From Lonepinella koalarum (GTDB lineage: Bacteria > Pseudomonadota > Gammaproteobacteria > Enterobacterales > Pasteurellaceae), in the NCBI RefSeq assembly GCF_042926695.1, contig NZ_CP170642.1, forward strand, positions 2,170,001 to 2,234,000: a stretch of DNA of 64,000 nucleotides, read 5' to 3'. The first letter of the stretch is position 1, and every line of letters begins with the position of its first letter. The position numbers and the translations under genes are program-made. Of this stretch, positions 7,912 to 16,564 are shown in pieces. The notes under the pieces are model-generated. The model made no database searches, was not told the origin of the DNA, and worked only from the letters and a program-made list of their open reading frames with translations.

Positions 7912-9210
7912 ATGATGAAATGGTTATTAATTGTTGGGGTTTTTATGTCCCCACTGATGGCAATGGCGAGCACAGAAGAATGGCTAAGACCACTTTCTGA
8001 GCTAGATTCTGGCGATACGACTTGGGTAATGGTATCGGCAATTTTGGTACTCTTTATGACCTTACCGGGGCTTGCTTTATTTTATGCCGGCATGGTTCGT
8101 AAGAAAAATGTTCTGGCAACCATGATGCAGAGTTTAGCGGTGGCTTGTCTGATCGGGGTGATTTGGTTTAGCTTTGGTTATAGCCTTGCTTTTACTGAAA
8201 ATACTGGCTTTTTAGGAGGGACGGATCGTTTCTTTTTACAAGGTTTAGCGTTGTTCAGTGAGAAAGAGTTAGGCACAATTTATCCCGGTGCCGGTACGAT
8301 TCCAGAAGCGGTATTTATGATTTTCCAAATGGCATTTGCGATTATTGCCGGAGCAATTATTACCGGAGCATTTGCAGAACGAATGAAATTTTCTGCCTTG
8401 CTATTGTTCGTTGGATTCTGGTCGTTATTTATTTATGTACCCATCGCACATTGGGTATGGGGACCTGACGGTTGGTTGGCATCTGATGGCGTATTAGATT
8501 ATGCCGGTGGTACAGTGATTCATATCAACGCGGGTGTAGCAGGTTTAGTGGCATCTATTATGATTGGTAAACGTGTTGGCTATGGGCGTGAAGTCATGGC
8601 ACCGCACAACCTTGTTTTAACCTTGATTGGGATGGCAATGTTGTGGGTGGGTTGGTTTGGTTTTAACGCTGGATCTGCTTTGGCAGCGGATGCGAGAGCG
8701 GGGATGGCATTAGCCACCACACAAGTGGCGACGATTGGTGCTGCATTAACATGGATTCTCGTTGAAGTCGCTTTGAAACATAAACCGTCGGCATTAGGTT
8801 TAGCTTCCGGTGCGATTGCCGGATTAGTTGGCATTACCCCAGCAGCTGGTTTTGTTTCAATCCAAAGTGCCTTGTTTATCGGCGTTATTACCAGTGCAAT
8901 TTGTTATTTTGCGGCGACCAAATTAAAATATTGGTTAGGTTATGATGATACCTTAGATGCTTTTGGTATCCATGGTGTTGGGGGGATTGTCGGTGCAATC
9001 TTAACCGGAGTGTTTGTCTCTACCGATATTTCAGCTACAGATACTACCTTATGGTTACAAATTGAAAGTGTGCTGATTACAATTGCTTATAGTGCGATTG
9101 GTAGCTTTATTATTCTAAAATTGATTGATAAAACAATTGGCTTGCGTGTGGGCTATGATGATGAACGTAAAGGTTTAGACTTAGTATTACATGGAGAGCG
9201 TGTTGAGTAA
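7912..9210 (+). CDS. amtB: Ammonium transporter AmtB
   Basis: AmtB is the trimeric inner-membrane ammonium channel. The 432-residue precursor starts with a cleavable signal peptide (MKWLLIVGVFMSPLMAMA), as in E. coli AmtB, then about 11 membrane helices. Family signatures seen are FYAGMVRKKNVLATMMQS, the DYAGGTVIHINAGVAG block, with one of the twin pore histidines in HIN, and the second in FGIHGVGGIVGA. It is co-transcribed with the PII gene just upstream, the classic glnK-amtB arrangement. CGGAGAA serves as ribosome-binding site. Confidence 0.97.
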   Translation: MMKWLLIVGVFMSPLMAMASTEEWLRPLSELDSGDTTWVMVSAILVLFMTLPGLALFYAGMVRKKNVLATMMQSLAVACLIGVIWFSFGYSLAFTENTGFLGGTDRFFLQGLALFSEKELGTIYPGAGTIPEAVFMIFQMAFAIIAGAIITGAFAERMKFSALLLFVGFWSLFIYVPIAHWVWGPDGWLASDGVLDYAGGTVIHINAGVAGLVASIMIGKRVGYGREVMAPHNLVLTLIGMAMLWVGWFGFNAGSALAADARAGMALATTQVATIGAALTWILVEVALKHKPSALGLASGAIAGLVGITPAAGFVSIQSALFIGVITSAICYFAATKLKYWLGYDDTLDAFGIHGVGGIVGAILTGVFVSTDISATDTTLWLQIESVLITIAYSAIGSFIILKLIDKTIGLRVGYDDERKGLDLVLHGERVE

Positions 9211-9219
9211 TAGGAAAGT

Positions 9220-9243
9220 GCGGTGGAAATCACCGCCTTTTTT
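9220..9243. terminator. Terminator between amtB and hemN
   Basis: GCGGTG (9220-9225), a five-base loop and CACCGC (9231-9236) are followed by CTTTTTTT. The left arm is part of an uptake signal (AAGTGCGGT at 9216-9224). It ends amtB and may also serve the converging hemN transcript. Confidence 0.75.
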
Positions 9244-9246
9244 TCA

Positions 9247-10614
9247 TCAAATAATTCTGGAAAATTGCTGTCTTCTTGCCTGTTGACGTGAATAAATATC
9301 AAAGCATAAACAAATATTACGAATGAGCAATCGACCGGTTGACGACACTTGAATACTGCTATCATTAATCTGGACTAACCCATCTTCTGCCAATGGCGCA
9401 AGTAACGCTAAGTCTTCTGAAAAATGGGCTTTGAAATCAATCTGATATTGTTGTTCAATGGTGGCAAAATCTAATTTAAAATTACAAATTAACGCCTTAA
9501 TGACATCACGGCGTAAACAATCTTCTTGGCTTAACACTAAGCCTTTATGTAGGGCAATACCTGTGCTATCCACGTCGGTATAGTAGCGTTTGATTTCTTT
9601 TTGGTTTTGTGCGTAAGTATCGCCTAACAAACTAATTGCCGATACGCCTAAACCAAGTAAATCACATTCTTCTTGAGTGGTATAGCCTTGAAAATTGCGG
9701 TGTAAAATACCTTTGTTTTGGGCAATCGCCAGCTCATCATCCGGTTTAGCGAAGTGGTCCATACCGATAAATTTATAACCGGCATCACCTAAGGTTTCGA
9801 TAGTTTTTTGCAAAATCGTTAGCTTAGTTTCAGGAGTTGGCAACTGGTGATCTTTAATTTTTGCCTGACCAGCAAAACGAGTGGGTAAGTGAGCGTAATT
9901 AAATACACTTAAACGATCAGGAGCGAGCTCTATGACTTTTTGTAAAGTAAACATAAAACTTTCTACACTTTGCAATGGCAAACCATAGATTAAATCTAAA
10001 TTAGTCGATTGAAAACCGAGTTCTTTGGCATGCATAAGCAAGGCTTGAATGAAAGCTTCATCTTGCTCACGGTTCACCGCTTTTTGAACATCTTTATTAA
10101 AATCTTGCACGCCCATACTGATGCGGTTAAAGCCGATTTTGCGTAAATGAGCCAACATGGAAAGCTCAATCTCACGAGGATCCATTTCAATGGAAATTTC
10201 AGCATTGTCTGCGATCTTAAAGTGATCAGTCAGCATTTTCATTAAACGTGCTGATTGTTCTTCACTTAGATAGGTTGGTGTACCGCCCCCCCAGTGAATT
10301 TGGGTCACCACACGATTTTGGAATAATTCCGCTCGGGTTTTGATTTCTTGTTCCACATAATCCAAATAAATATCGGCTTTATGTTGATGACGCGTAATCA
10401 CTTTATTACAACCGCAGAAATAACAAAGCTTATGGCAAAAAGGAATATGTACATACAAGGACAAGGGACGCTCAGGATAACGTTCTGCTGCGGCTTGAAA
10501 ATCTTCATCCGTATAGCTTTCGCTAAATTCCAATGCGGTTGGATAAGAGGTGTAACGTGGTCCAGAGTAGTTATATTTCTGGATAAGGTTGTGATCCCAA
10601 GTAATGTCGCTCAT
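9247..10614 (-). CDS. hemN: Oxygen-independent coproporphyrinogen III oxidase
   Basis: HemN converts coproporphyrinogen III to protoporphyrinogen IX without oxygen, using S-adenosylmethionine radicals, in haem synthesis. The protein has 455 residues (E. coli 457). The radical-SAM cluster ligands are Cys60, Cys64 and Cys67 in PFCHKLCYFCGCN, followed by Cys69 as in E. coli. Other motifs are HWGGGTPTYLS and DLIYGLP. The YNYSGPRYTSYPTA N-terminus is typical of true HemN rather than of HemW. It follows a DUF2489 gene and yihI on the same strand. Confidence 0.97.
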   Translation of the reverse strand: MSDITWDHNLIQKYNYSGPRYTSYPTALEFSESYTDEDFQAAAERYPERPLSLYVHIPFCHKLCYFCGCNKVITRHQHKADIYLDYVEQEIKTRAELFQNRVVTQIHWGGGTPTYLSEEQSARLMKMLTDHFKIADNAEISIEMDPREIELSMLAHLRKIGFNRISMGVQDFNKDVQKAVNREQDEAFIQALLMHAKELGFQSTNLDLIYGLPLQSVESFMFTLQKVIELAPDRLSVFNYAHLPTRFAGQAKIKDHQLPTPETKLTILQKTIETLGDAGYKFIGMDHFAKPDDELAIAQNKGILHRNFQGYTTQEECDLLGLGVSAISLLGDTYAQNQKEIKRYYTDVDSTGIALHKGLVLSQEDCLRRDVIKALICNFKLDFATIEQQYQIDFKAHFSEDLALLAPLAEDGLVQINDSSIQVSSTGRLLIRNICLCFDIYSRQQARRQQFSRII

Positions 10615-10616
10615 GG

Positions 10617-11045
10617 CTATTTTATATCTTCAAGTAGTTGTTGAATTTCCAGTTTAATGTGTTGTTCTAGTTCGCTTTCTTTGCTTTCTCGTTGCAGATC
10701 TAATCGCATCCGTTCATTCTTTTTCAGTGTTTTACGAGCGTCGTGGGTTGGCATATCTTGTACGATTTCATACAGTTGCCACATGGCGGAATAATCCACA
10801 AGGCGTTTTTGCCCTAGGGGATCAAGTAACATCTTAAGCCGAATAACCCCTTCGGAATGGTTACAATCACCGACTAGCATGGCTTTAGCAATAAGCGTGA
10901 CACTTTCCTTAATGCGATTCATACGAGCTTGTTTAGCTTGTGCAAATAAGCGTTTTTGTTTGCGTAATTGCATTAATAAATAAATGGTATAACCTGTCAT
11001 TGCCAGTAGAATCAGGGTACCAAGAATAAGTAAAATCGTTGTCAT
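10617..11045 (-). CDS. DUF2489 membrane-anchored protein
   Basis: This 142-residue protein has one N-terminal membrane helix (ILLILGTLILLAMTGYTIYLLMQL) followed by a basic then acidic cytoplasmic helical domain (AKAMLVGDCNHSEGVIRLKMLLDPLG). It matches the DUF2489 family, whose function is unknown. It sits between yihI and hemN: it overlaps the yihI stop codon by one base and ends two bases before the hemN start, so the three are probably one transcript. Confidence 0.82.
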   Translation of the reverse strand: MTTILLILGTLILLAMTGYTIYLLMQLRKQKRLFAQAKQARMNRIKESVTLIAKAMLVGDCNHSEGVIRLKMLLDPLGQKRLVDYSAMWQLYEIVQDMPTHDARKTLKKNERMRLDLQRESKESELEQHIKLEIQQLLEDIK

Positions 11046-11608
11046 TATTTAAACCGGTTAATATCTATTTTCTCGAAAGTGCGGTATAAATCCTCTTCAC
11101 TTTCATCTTCTTCGTCAATGCCAAGTTCATTCATTAATTGAGCAATGCGATCTAGGCATTCATCCACAAATTTTTGATCTTCCGTATTTAGTGTTTTGCC
11201 TGCATCTAATTGATCTAATAAATCATTTAGGCATTCATTATTTTCCAACTGTTCTAGTTCTAACATTGGATTAAGTGTGCTAGATTTTGGTTCTGTTTTT
11301 AACGCCGGAATAGCTTTGCCTTGTTCTGGTTTATTGACAAATTCCACCACCAAAGGCACTTTTTTACGGCTACCGATACGAGGATCTTTGTATTCTGTCG
11401 TTTGAGTTTGCTTGCTGTTGTCCGTAACACTATGACGAGAACCGCTGGCAAGCCCTTTATGTTTGCGTTTTCTTTTTTCTTGGCGAGCTTTTGCATCTAA
11501 TTCATAACGTGATAACTTCTTGCCAAACAAAGGTTTTTCCGATTTTTTATCAGATTTTCGAATCGGCATAGTATCTGTGATGCGACGACTTTTCTTTTCT
11601 CTTGACAT
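11045..11608 (-). CDS. yihI: Der GTPase-activating protein YihI
   Basis: YihI stimulates the GTPase Der and so modulates 50S ribosome assembly. The 187-residue protein shows the family layout: a very basic N-terminal half rich in Lys/Arg (KKSRRITDTMPIRKSDKKSEK, with RKRKHKGLASGSRHS) and a very acidic C-terminal half (LDQLDAGKTLNTEDQKFVDECLDRIAQLMNELGIDEED shown here in part). It lies upstream of hemN as in E. coli. An uptake signal is embedded near its 3' end. Confidence 0.9.
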   Translation of the reverse strand: MSREKKSRRITDTMPIRKSDKKSEKPLFGKKLSRYELDAKARQEKRKRKHKGLASGSRHSVTDNSKQTQTTEYKDPRIGSRKKVPLVVEFVNKPEQGKAIPALKTEPKSSTLNPMLELEQLENNECLNDLLDQLDAGKTLNTEDQKFVDECLDRIAQLMNELGIDEEDESEEDLYRTFEKIDINRFK

Positions 11609-11701
11609 AATTTTTTCTTAATAAAATAACATTTACATGATTGTAACATAAAAAGCGAAAGGGCGTTAAAAAACGCCCAAAAACTACCGCACTTTTATGA
11701 A

Positions 11702-12652
11702 TTATAACCAACCTTTGCGTTTAAAATAAAAATACGGACCAATCGCAGCGAGCAACATTATACCTAATGCCATGGCATAGCCGTATTCGAAATGCAATTC
11801 TGGCATAATCTCAAAGTTCATGCCGTAATTGGATGCTACTAAGGTTGGTGGTAAGAAAATCACGGAAATCACTGAGAAAATTTTAATGATTTTGTTCTGT
11901 TCAATATTGATATAACCCATGGCTGCCTGCATCAAGAAGTTGACCTTCTGGAACAACGCTTCATTATGCGGTTGTAGAGATTCAATATCGCGTAAAATTT
12001 CTCTCGCTTGTTCCAGCTGATTAGTTGGCAAACGGGTTTTACGTACCAAGAAACTTAATGCACGCTGTGTATCCATTAAGCACAGGCGTACTTTTGAACT
12101 GCTGTCTTCTTGTTCAGTTAAGGTGGCTAAGGCTTCGTTAAAGGCTTCGCCTTGTTTACCATCTAAAATAATGCGGCTCAATTTTTCCAGTTCCGCATAA
12201 ACGGTTTCAATGACGTCGGCTAATTGTTCGATTTTAGTTTCTAATAAATCTAACAACACTTCATAGGCATTACATTCTTCTAAACGTTGATAACGAGAAC
12301 GCATGCGATATAAGCGGAAAGCGGGCAATTCGCGATTGCGTAAGGTAAAGAGACGACCGTCACGCAAAGTAAAGGCGACGGACGATAAATCCGCATAATC
12401 ATTTTCATCTTCACAATAAAAGAAAGAGTGCAAATGTAAACCGTCTTCATCTTCGAAAAAACGAGCGGATGCTTCAATATCTTCCAATTCAAGAAAGCTC
12501 GCCAGATTTTGGTCTAAGCTATCTTGTAAGGTTTCACGTTCTTCTCGGGTTGGCTCAATTAAATCAATCCAAATGGCATTGTTTAACGCCGCGTTATCTT
12601 CATCTTCTAAACGTGCAAGGTGAGCATTTTCAAGTGAAAAAGCATTAATCAT
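11702..12652 (-). CDS. corA: Magnesium/cobalt transporter CorA
   Basis: CorA is the homopentameric inner-membrane Mg2+ channel, also passing Co2+ and Ni2+. With the ATG at 12652 it has 316 residues, as in E. coli. It has a large acidic cytoplasmic domain, then two C-terminal helices with the selectivity motif YGMNF at the end of the first and a basic YFKRKGWL tail. AGGAG lies nine bases before this start; an upstream in-frame start would add 20 residues not found in the family. A promoter about 235 bases upstream leaves a long structured leader. An uptake signal follows the gene. Confidence 0.96.
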   Translation of the reverse strand: MINAFSLENAHLARLEDEDNAALNNAIWIDLIEPTREERETLQDSLDQNLASFLELEDIEASARFFEDEDGLHLHSFFYCEDENDYADLSSVAFTLRDGRLFTLRNRELPAFRLYRMRSRYQRLEECNAYEVLLDLLETKIEQLADVIETVYAELEKLSRIILDGKQGEAFNEALATLTEQEDSSSKVRLCLMDTQRALSFLVRKTRLPTNQLEQAREILRDIESLQPHNEALFQKVNFLMQAAMGYINIEQNKIIKIFSVISVIFLPPTLVASNYGMNFEIMPELHFEYGYAMALGIMLLAAIGPYFYFKRKGWL

Positions 12653-12888
12653 GTTGTCATACTCCTGTGAGAGATGAACAAACGCAATGAACAAAACCGA
12701 TTTTTCAACCAAATAACACCCAAAGTGCGGTTGAAAAAAGCATAAAAAGATACCAAAATGGTGGAAAACTTATCCACGACCTTGTCGCCGATAAGCCCCA
12801 AGAAAGGGAAAGGCGACACTAAATGAAAATATAAAGTCGGTATCGACTGTGACTGTCCAAAGTGTGTTGCTCCTAAGTAATAAAATCG
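12653..12888 (-). promoter_or_regulatory. Long structured 5' leader of corA (candidate metal-responsive)
   Basis: This is the untranslated region between the predicted corA start of transcription and its ATG. On the minus strand GTCGCC (plus 12812-12817) can pair with GGCGAC (plus 12784-12789). The alternative fold pairs GATAAG/CTTATC (plus 12769-12774 with 12790-12795) around CGAC/GTCG (12777-12780 with 12784-12787). Both folds need bases 12784-12787, so they exclude each other. Weak ACCA/TGGT hairpin and T-runs follow. Regulation by Mg2+ is inferred from the gene alone. Confidence 0.45.
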
Positions 12889-12894
12889 GGGCGA

Positions 12895-12923
12895 ATATTA
12901 CTCCTGAAAGTGTCTTTCGTCAA
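12895..12923 (-). promoter_or_regulatory. Predicted sigma-70 promoter of corA
   Basis: On the minus strand TTGACG (plus 12918-12923) and TAATAT (plus 12895-12900) are separated by exactly 17 bases. It points at corA and would start transcription near 12888. Confidence 0.55.
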
Positions 12924-13053
12924 GGTTTAACGCGTAAATATCATTTACAAATAGTAAAGCCAAGATGATTTTTTCTAAATAAATAAAATTTGCATTTATC
13001 ATATAATAACTTTATTATGTGATTGTTGATCAATACGTTATGGAAGAAATACT

Positions 13054-14004
13054 ATGGCAAAAAAAGTGTATTATTTTACTCCCTTAGTGTTATTGGGATT
13101 GACGAGTCATGCTTGGGCAGAAACAAGTGACGAAAATTGGGTTGATAGCTCACATAAAAGTATTAGACAAACGTTAAAGGAGTGGTCTAATGATATTGAC
13201 GGTTGGTTTGGTGAAACCGATCCCAATGATCCCTCTAGTGCCACCTTGCGTATCATGTTGGATAATCGTTGGAATCATTATGATCATTATACGATTAAAC
13301 CAAGAATCCGAGGTAAAATTAAATTACCGACTTTAAAACGCAGATGGAGTTTGGTATTTGGTGATGAATCTATTGATAACATAATGGACGATCCCGTTAA
13401 TCCAAGCCGTAAAGATCCGTTACAAACCAAAAAATTAGATCGAAAAAGTAGCCGTAATGATAATGCATCCGTAGCGTTGCGTTGGTCAAATGATCTTAAA
13501 CGTTGGGGGATTGATACCGATCTCGATCTTGGTATTCGTCATGGCGCTGATATTTTCGTGCGAGCGAAAGCGGGTAAAAACTGGCAATGGACCGAAAATG
13601 TGGGATCAAGAGTGGAACAGATTTATCGTTACGGTGCCAACAGCAAACATTTTTTACGTACTAATTTTGACGTTAAACATTATGAAAGTAATCAGGTTAG
13701 CAATATTAGTAGCCTTTACCTTGAATATACTCATGATAATGATGAAGAGACCAATTGGGGAAATAGTATCTACCGCCAACATCGTTTTAGTGGCAATCGG
13801 GAACTTAATTATGGTATTTTTACCGGTGGCCCGATAGAACATAAGAAAGCGGATTTAACGGTGTATGGTCCTTTTATTAGTTGGCGTCAGCCTATTTTCA
13901 GAAAATGGATTTTTATCAAACCTGAAGTGCAATACTATAATGATCGTAAGGAAGATCGTACGCATTTTATTAATCTGTTTTTACGTGTTGAAGCGGTATT
14001 TTAA
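13054..14004 (+). CDS. Putative outer-membrane beta-barrel protein, function unknown
   Basis: I do not recognise a characterised family. The 316-residue protein has a clear signal peptide (MAKKVYYFTPLVLLGLTSHAWA). The remainder is rich in Trp, Tyr and Arg and shows alternating hydrophobic/polar strands (LRIMLDNRWNHYDHYTIKPRIRGKIKL, for instance in part). It ends with FLRVEAVF, a C-terminal Phe preceded by alternating residues, as needed for BAM-dependent outer-membrane insertion. Length suits a barrel of 10-12 strands. It stands alone between the corA promoter region and a perfect terminator. An AT-rich palindrome (ATAATAA/TTATTAT, 13003-13018) lies just upstream. Confidence 0.7.
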   Translation: MAKKVYYFTPLVLLGLTSHAWAETSDENWVDSSHKSIRQTLKEWSNDIDGWFGETDPNDPSSATLRIMLDNRWNHYDHYTIKPRIRGKIKLPTLKRRWSLVFGDESIDNIMDDPVNPSRKDPLQTKKLDRKSSRNDNASVALRWSNDLKRWGIDTDLDLGIRHGADIFVRAKAGKNWQWTENVGSRVEQIYRYGANSKHFLRTNFDVKHYESNQVSNISSLYLEYTHDNDEETNWGNSIYRQHRFSGNRELNYGIFTGGPIEHKKADLTVYGPFISWRQPIFRKWIFIKPEVQYYNDRKEDRTHFINLFLRVEAVF

Positions 14005-14013
14005 AAGAAATCC

Positions 14014-14042
14014 AAAAAATAGGGCTAATAGCCCTATTTTTT
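14014..14042. terminator. Bidirectional terminator
   Basis: A perfect 13-bp stem (AAAAAATAGGGCT against AGCCCTATTTTTT) with a three-base loop stands between the outer-membrane protein gene and the converging yggL gene. Poly-A and poly-T arms allow it to work in both directions. Confidence 0.9.
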
Positions 14043-14054
14043 GTTGCTAGATGA

Positions 14055-14393
14055 CTATTTAGTCGGGAATTCCCACCAAATATCAAATAATTCACTGATT
14101 TCCACTTGTTGTAATCCATTGCTTTCTAACCAGTTTCTCACTAAAGTGCGGTGATTTTCATCACATTTGCCAATTTTTTCTAAGCACACTAGCCCTTCCC
14201 AATGTAAATAGCCACTACCTTCATAAGCTAAGCCATTTGGTTGGATAACTTCATCAATAAAGCGATCAACGATTTCATCGACTTTCTCAATAGCCGTACC
14301 TTCGGCGAATTGCCAATTGACTAAAAAGCCTAATTCTTGGAATTCTGCTAAATGCATTTTTTTACGCTGACGCGCATTACGTTGAATAGCCAT
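14055..14393 (-). CDS. yggL: 50S ribosome-associated protein YggL (DUF469)
   Basis: This 112-residue protein belongs to the YggL/DUF469 family, reported to bind the 50S ribosomal subunit. Family marks are the basic start (MAIQRNARQRKKMHLAEFQELGF), WQFAEGT and the C-terminal VSELFDIWW-like segment (EISELFDIWWEFP). It follows trmB on the same strand after 31 bases, the same pairing as in E. coli. Confidence 0.9.
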   Translation of the reverse strand: MAIQRNARQRKKMHLAEFQELGFLVNWQFAEGTAIEKVDEIVDRFIDEVIQPNGLAYEGSGYLHWEGLVCLEKIGKCDENHRTLVRNWLESNGLQQVEISELFDIWWEFPTK

Positions 14394-14424
14394 ATTTTTC
14401 TCCTATGCTATCAGGGGGTTAGCC

Positions 14425-15183
14425 CTATTCTTTAATAAAATATAAATCCCAAACGCGGTGACCCAGTTTATGACCACGTTGTTCAAATTTGGTTAAAGGG
14501 CGGAAATCCGGGCGTTCAATATAATCGTTCGTGATTGAAACATTGCGAATTCCCACCGCACTTTGCACAGATTGTAACACACCCAGCATGTGTTCAGCAT
14601 AATTTCCCCAGTCGGTGGCGAAATGAATAAAGCCACCGGTTTGTAATTTTTTCGCCACGGTTTCCACAAAAGCCGGCTGGACAATGCGCCGTTTATGATG
14701 TTTGGCTTTTTGCCAAGGATCGGGAAAGAATAATTGCAAGCCACCCAATGAATTTTCCGCAATACAGTCCCGCAATACTTCCGTGGCATCGTGGCACATG
14801 ACACGCAAATTTTTAACCCCTTTCTCTAACGCATATGCCAAACAAGCCCCCACACCCGGTGTATGGACTTCAATACCCAGATAATTTCTATCAGGATGTT
14901 GTGCTGCCATTTCCACTAAGGATTTTCCCATACCAAAGCCTATTTCTAATACCACAGGATGACTATTGCCATAAATTTTAGCAAAATCAAAGAGTTCGTC
15001 TTGATAATCTACGCCATAATTAGCCCAGTTATCATTCATCATTTGACGTTGGTATTCACTTAATCGCCCTGTACGTAGCACAAAACTACGGACTTTACGC
15101 TTATAGCGACCGTCTTCGGTAAATTCGGCGCTTTCGACGGTTTTACGTTTTTGACCCGCAAAAGTATTTTTTTGTTCTGTCAT
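14425..15183 (-). CDS. trmB: tRNA (guanine-N7-)-methyltransferase TrmB
   Basis: TrmB methylates G46 in the variable loop of tRNAs with S-adenosylmethionine. The protein has 252 residues. The SAM-binding motif LEIGFGMGKSLVEMA is at about residues 80-94, and the catalytic/substrate motif LFFPDPWQKAKHHKRRIV at about 150-167 is diagnostic. In many gamma-proteobacteria trmB lies directly divergent from mutY; here two extra genes separate them. The Leu-rich C-terminus and TKFEQRG motif are conserved. Confidence 0.95.
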   Translation of the reverse strand: MTEQKNTFAGQKRKTVESAEFTEDGRYKRKVRSFVLRTGRLSEYQRQMMNDNWANYGVDYQDELFDFAKIYGNSHPVVLEIGFGMGKSLVEMAAQHPDRNYLGIEVHTPGVGACLAYALEKGVKNLRVMCHDATEVLRDCIAENSLGGLQLFFPDPWQKAKHHKRRIVQPAFVETVAKKLQTGGFIHFATDWGNYAEHMLGVLQSVQSAVGIRNVSITNDYIERPDFRPLTKFEQRGHKLGHRVWDLYFIKE

Positions 15184-15254
15184 AATGATTTATTGGTGAT
15201 AAATTTGGCAGCAATTATACGGATTTAACAGCGTGGTGCAAATTTTCTTGATGC

Positions 15255-16436
15255 TTATGGCGTTGTTCTTTTAGCGAGCTTTATACCAAAAAACACGATA
15301 TTCAACGCGACAATTTGTAATAACACCACGGTAAATACCACACCTGACCAACCGAAATAGGTATAACTTATCCCACAAACCCAAGCGCCAATACTGCCGC
15401 CAGTGTAATAACACATATAATATAGTCCAGACGCCAGTGAACGTCCTTGGTTAACATGTTGCGAGATATGGCTAATAGTGGTGGCTTGGCTAATAAACAC
15501 GCCGGATGACATAATAATCAAGCCCACAATAATTAGCCATAACGGCGAACACAGGGTAATCAATGCCCCGATGATGGAACTCATAATCGCGAGCAATAAA
15601 CTGTTGGCAATCCCGACATTGTGAATCAGTTTCGCCGTCAAGGGCGTAATTAGCATACCAATCAGATAAACCGTAAAAATATTCGCCAGATTAGCTGAAC
15701 TGAGATAGTAAGGATCATCAGCTAAATGCAGGTTAATAAAGGTAAAAATACTGACTAGACTAAACAACACACAAGCCCCTAACGCACAAGCGGTTAGCAC
15801 ATGGGGATTTTGAATATGTTGCCGAAGAATATGCAGCGAAGACCGAAAATTTCCGCTCACCACAAAATTTTTTGATGCAGGCAACACCAACGCCGCCCAT
15901 ATTACCCCGATTAACATTAAACCGGCGAAAATTAAATACCCCGTTTGCCAACCCACTATACTATGTAAATAGCCGATCAAAAACCGCCCCGAAAATCCCC
16001 CCAGAACGGTTCCTGATACATATAAAGACAGCATCGATGCTAATCGGTCAGGAAATTCTTCGCTAATATAAGCGATGGTGACTACCGTAACTCCCGGCAC
16101 AAATAAGCCTTGTAAAAACCGCCATAATTTAATCTGTGTGATATTTTCACTTATGCTGAGTAAGGCAGTGGGGAACACGATAAGCAACATACAGATCACG
16201 ATCAGGCTTTTTCGCCCCACGGCATCGGAAAACATCCCCATAACAGGCGATATGATAGCAACAGCCATCACTGTTACCCCCACGGTTAACCCTGCTTGCA
16301 CTTTAGAGGCGGAAAAATGTTCCATTAATACCGGTAAAATGGCCTGAATAGAATAGACTTGCAAAAAGGCAAAGCCACCTATCATCATAATGGTGAGTTT
16401 TAACAAGAAACGGGAAGATTGCATTTTTTGAATCAT
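15255..16436 (-). CDS. MFS transporter (YnfM-like)
   Basis: This 393-residue inner-membrane protein has 12 predicted helices in two halves and the MFS loop motif GMFSDAVGRKS between helices 2 and 3. Its sequence (FLQVYSIQAILPVLMEHFSASKVQAG, shown in part) resembles the YnfM group of putative drug/sugar effluxers. The substrate is unknown. It lies downstream of the TonB-dependent receptor gene on the same strand but is separated from it by a strong terminator, so it is probably expressed from its own promoter. Both genes stand between trmB and mutY, which are usually adjacent. Confidence 0.87.
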   Translation of the reverse strand: MIQKMQSSRFLLKLTIMMIGGFAFLQVYSIQAILPVLMEHFSASKVQAGLTVGVTVMAVAIISPVMGMFSDAVGRKSLIVICMLLIVFPTALLSISENITQIKLWRFLQGLFVPGVTVVTIAYISEEFPDRLASMLSLYVSGTVLGGFSGRFLIGYLHSIVGWQTGYLIFAGLMLIGVIWAALVLPASKNFVVSGNFRSSLHILRQHIQNPHVLTACALGACVLFSLVSIFTFINLHLADDPYYLSSANLANIFTVYLIGMLITPLTAKLIHNVGIANSLLLAIMSSIIGALITLCSPLWLIIVGLIIMSSGVFISQATTISHISQHVNQGRSLASGLYYMCYYTGGSIGAWVCGISYTYFGWSGVVFTVVLLQIVALNIVFFGIKLAKRTTP

Positions 16437-16514
16437 AATAACAAGCTATTTTGCTAATAATTATGGCTATTCTAACAGATTTAATGAGATGAATTATAGG
16501 AATGGGGAATAAAA

Positions 16515-16552
16515 ATCGGCTTAAAGATGATAACGACACACTTTAAGCCGAT
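16515..16552 (-). terminator. Terminator after the TonB-dependent receptor gene
   Basis: A perfect 12-bp stem (ATCGGCTTAAAG against CTTTAAGCCGAT) with a 14-base loop is followed on the minus strand by TTTTTATT. It lies 13 bases after the receptor stop codon. Confidence 0.85.
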
Positions 16553-16564
16553 ATTGTAGATTAA

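Noticed and set aside
13490..13837. 115-codon frame inside the outer-membrane protein gene
   Set aside because: It is a +1 shadow of the barrel gene; the barrel frame has a signal peptide and a proper C-terminus.
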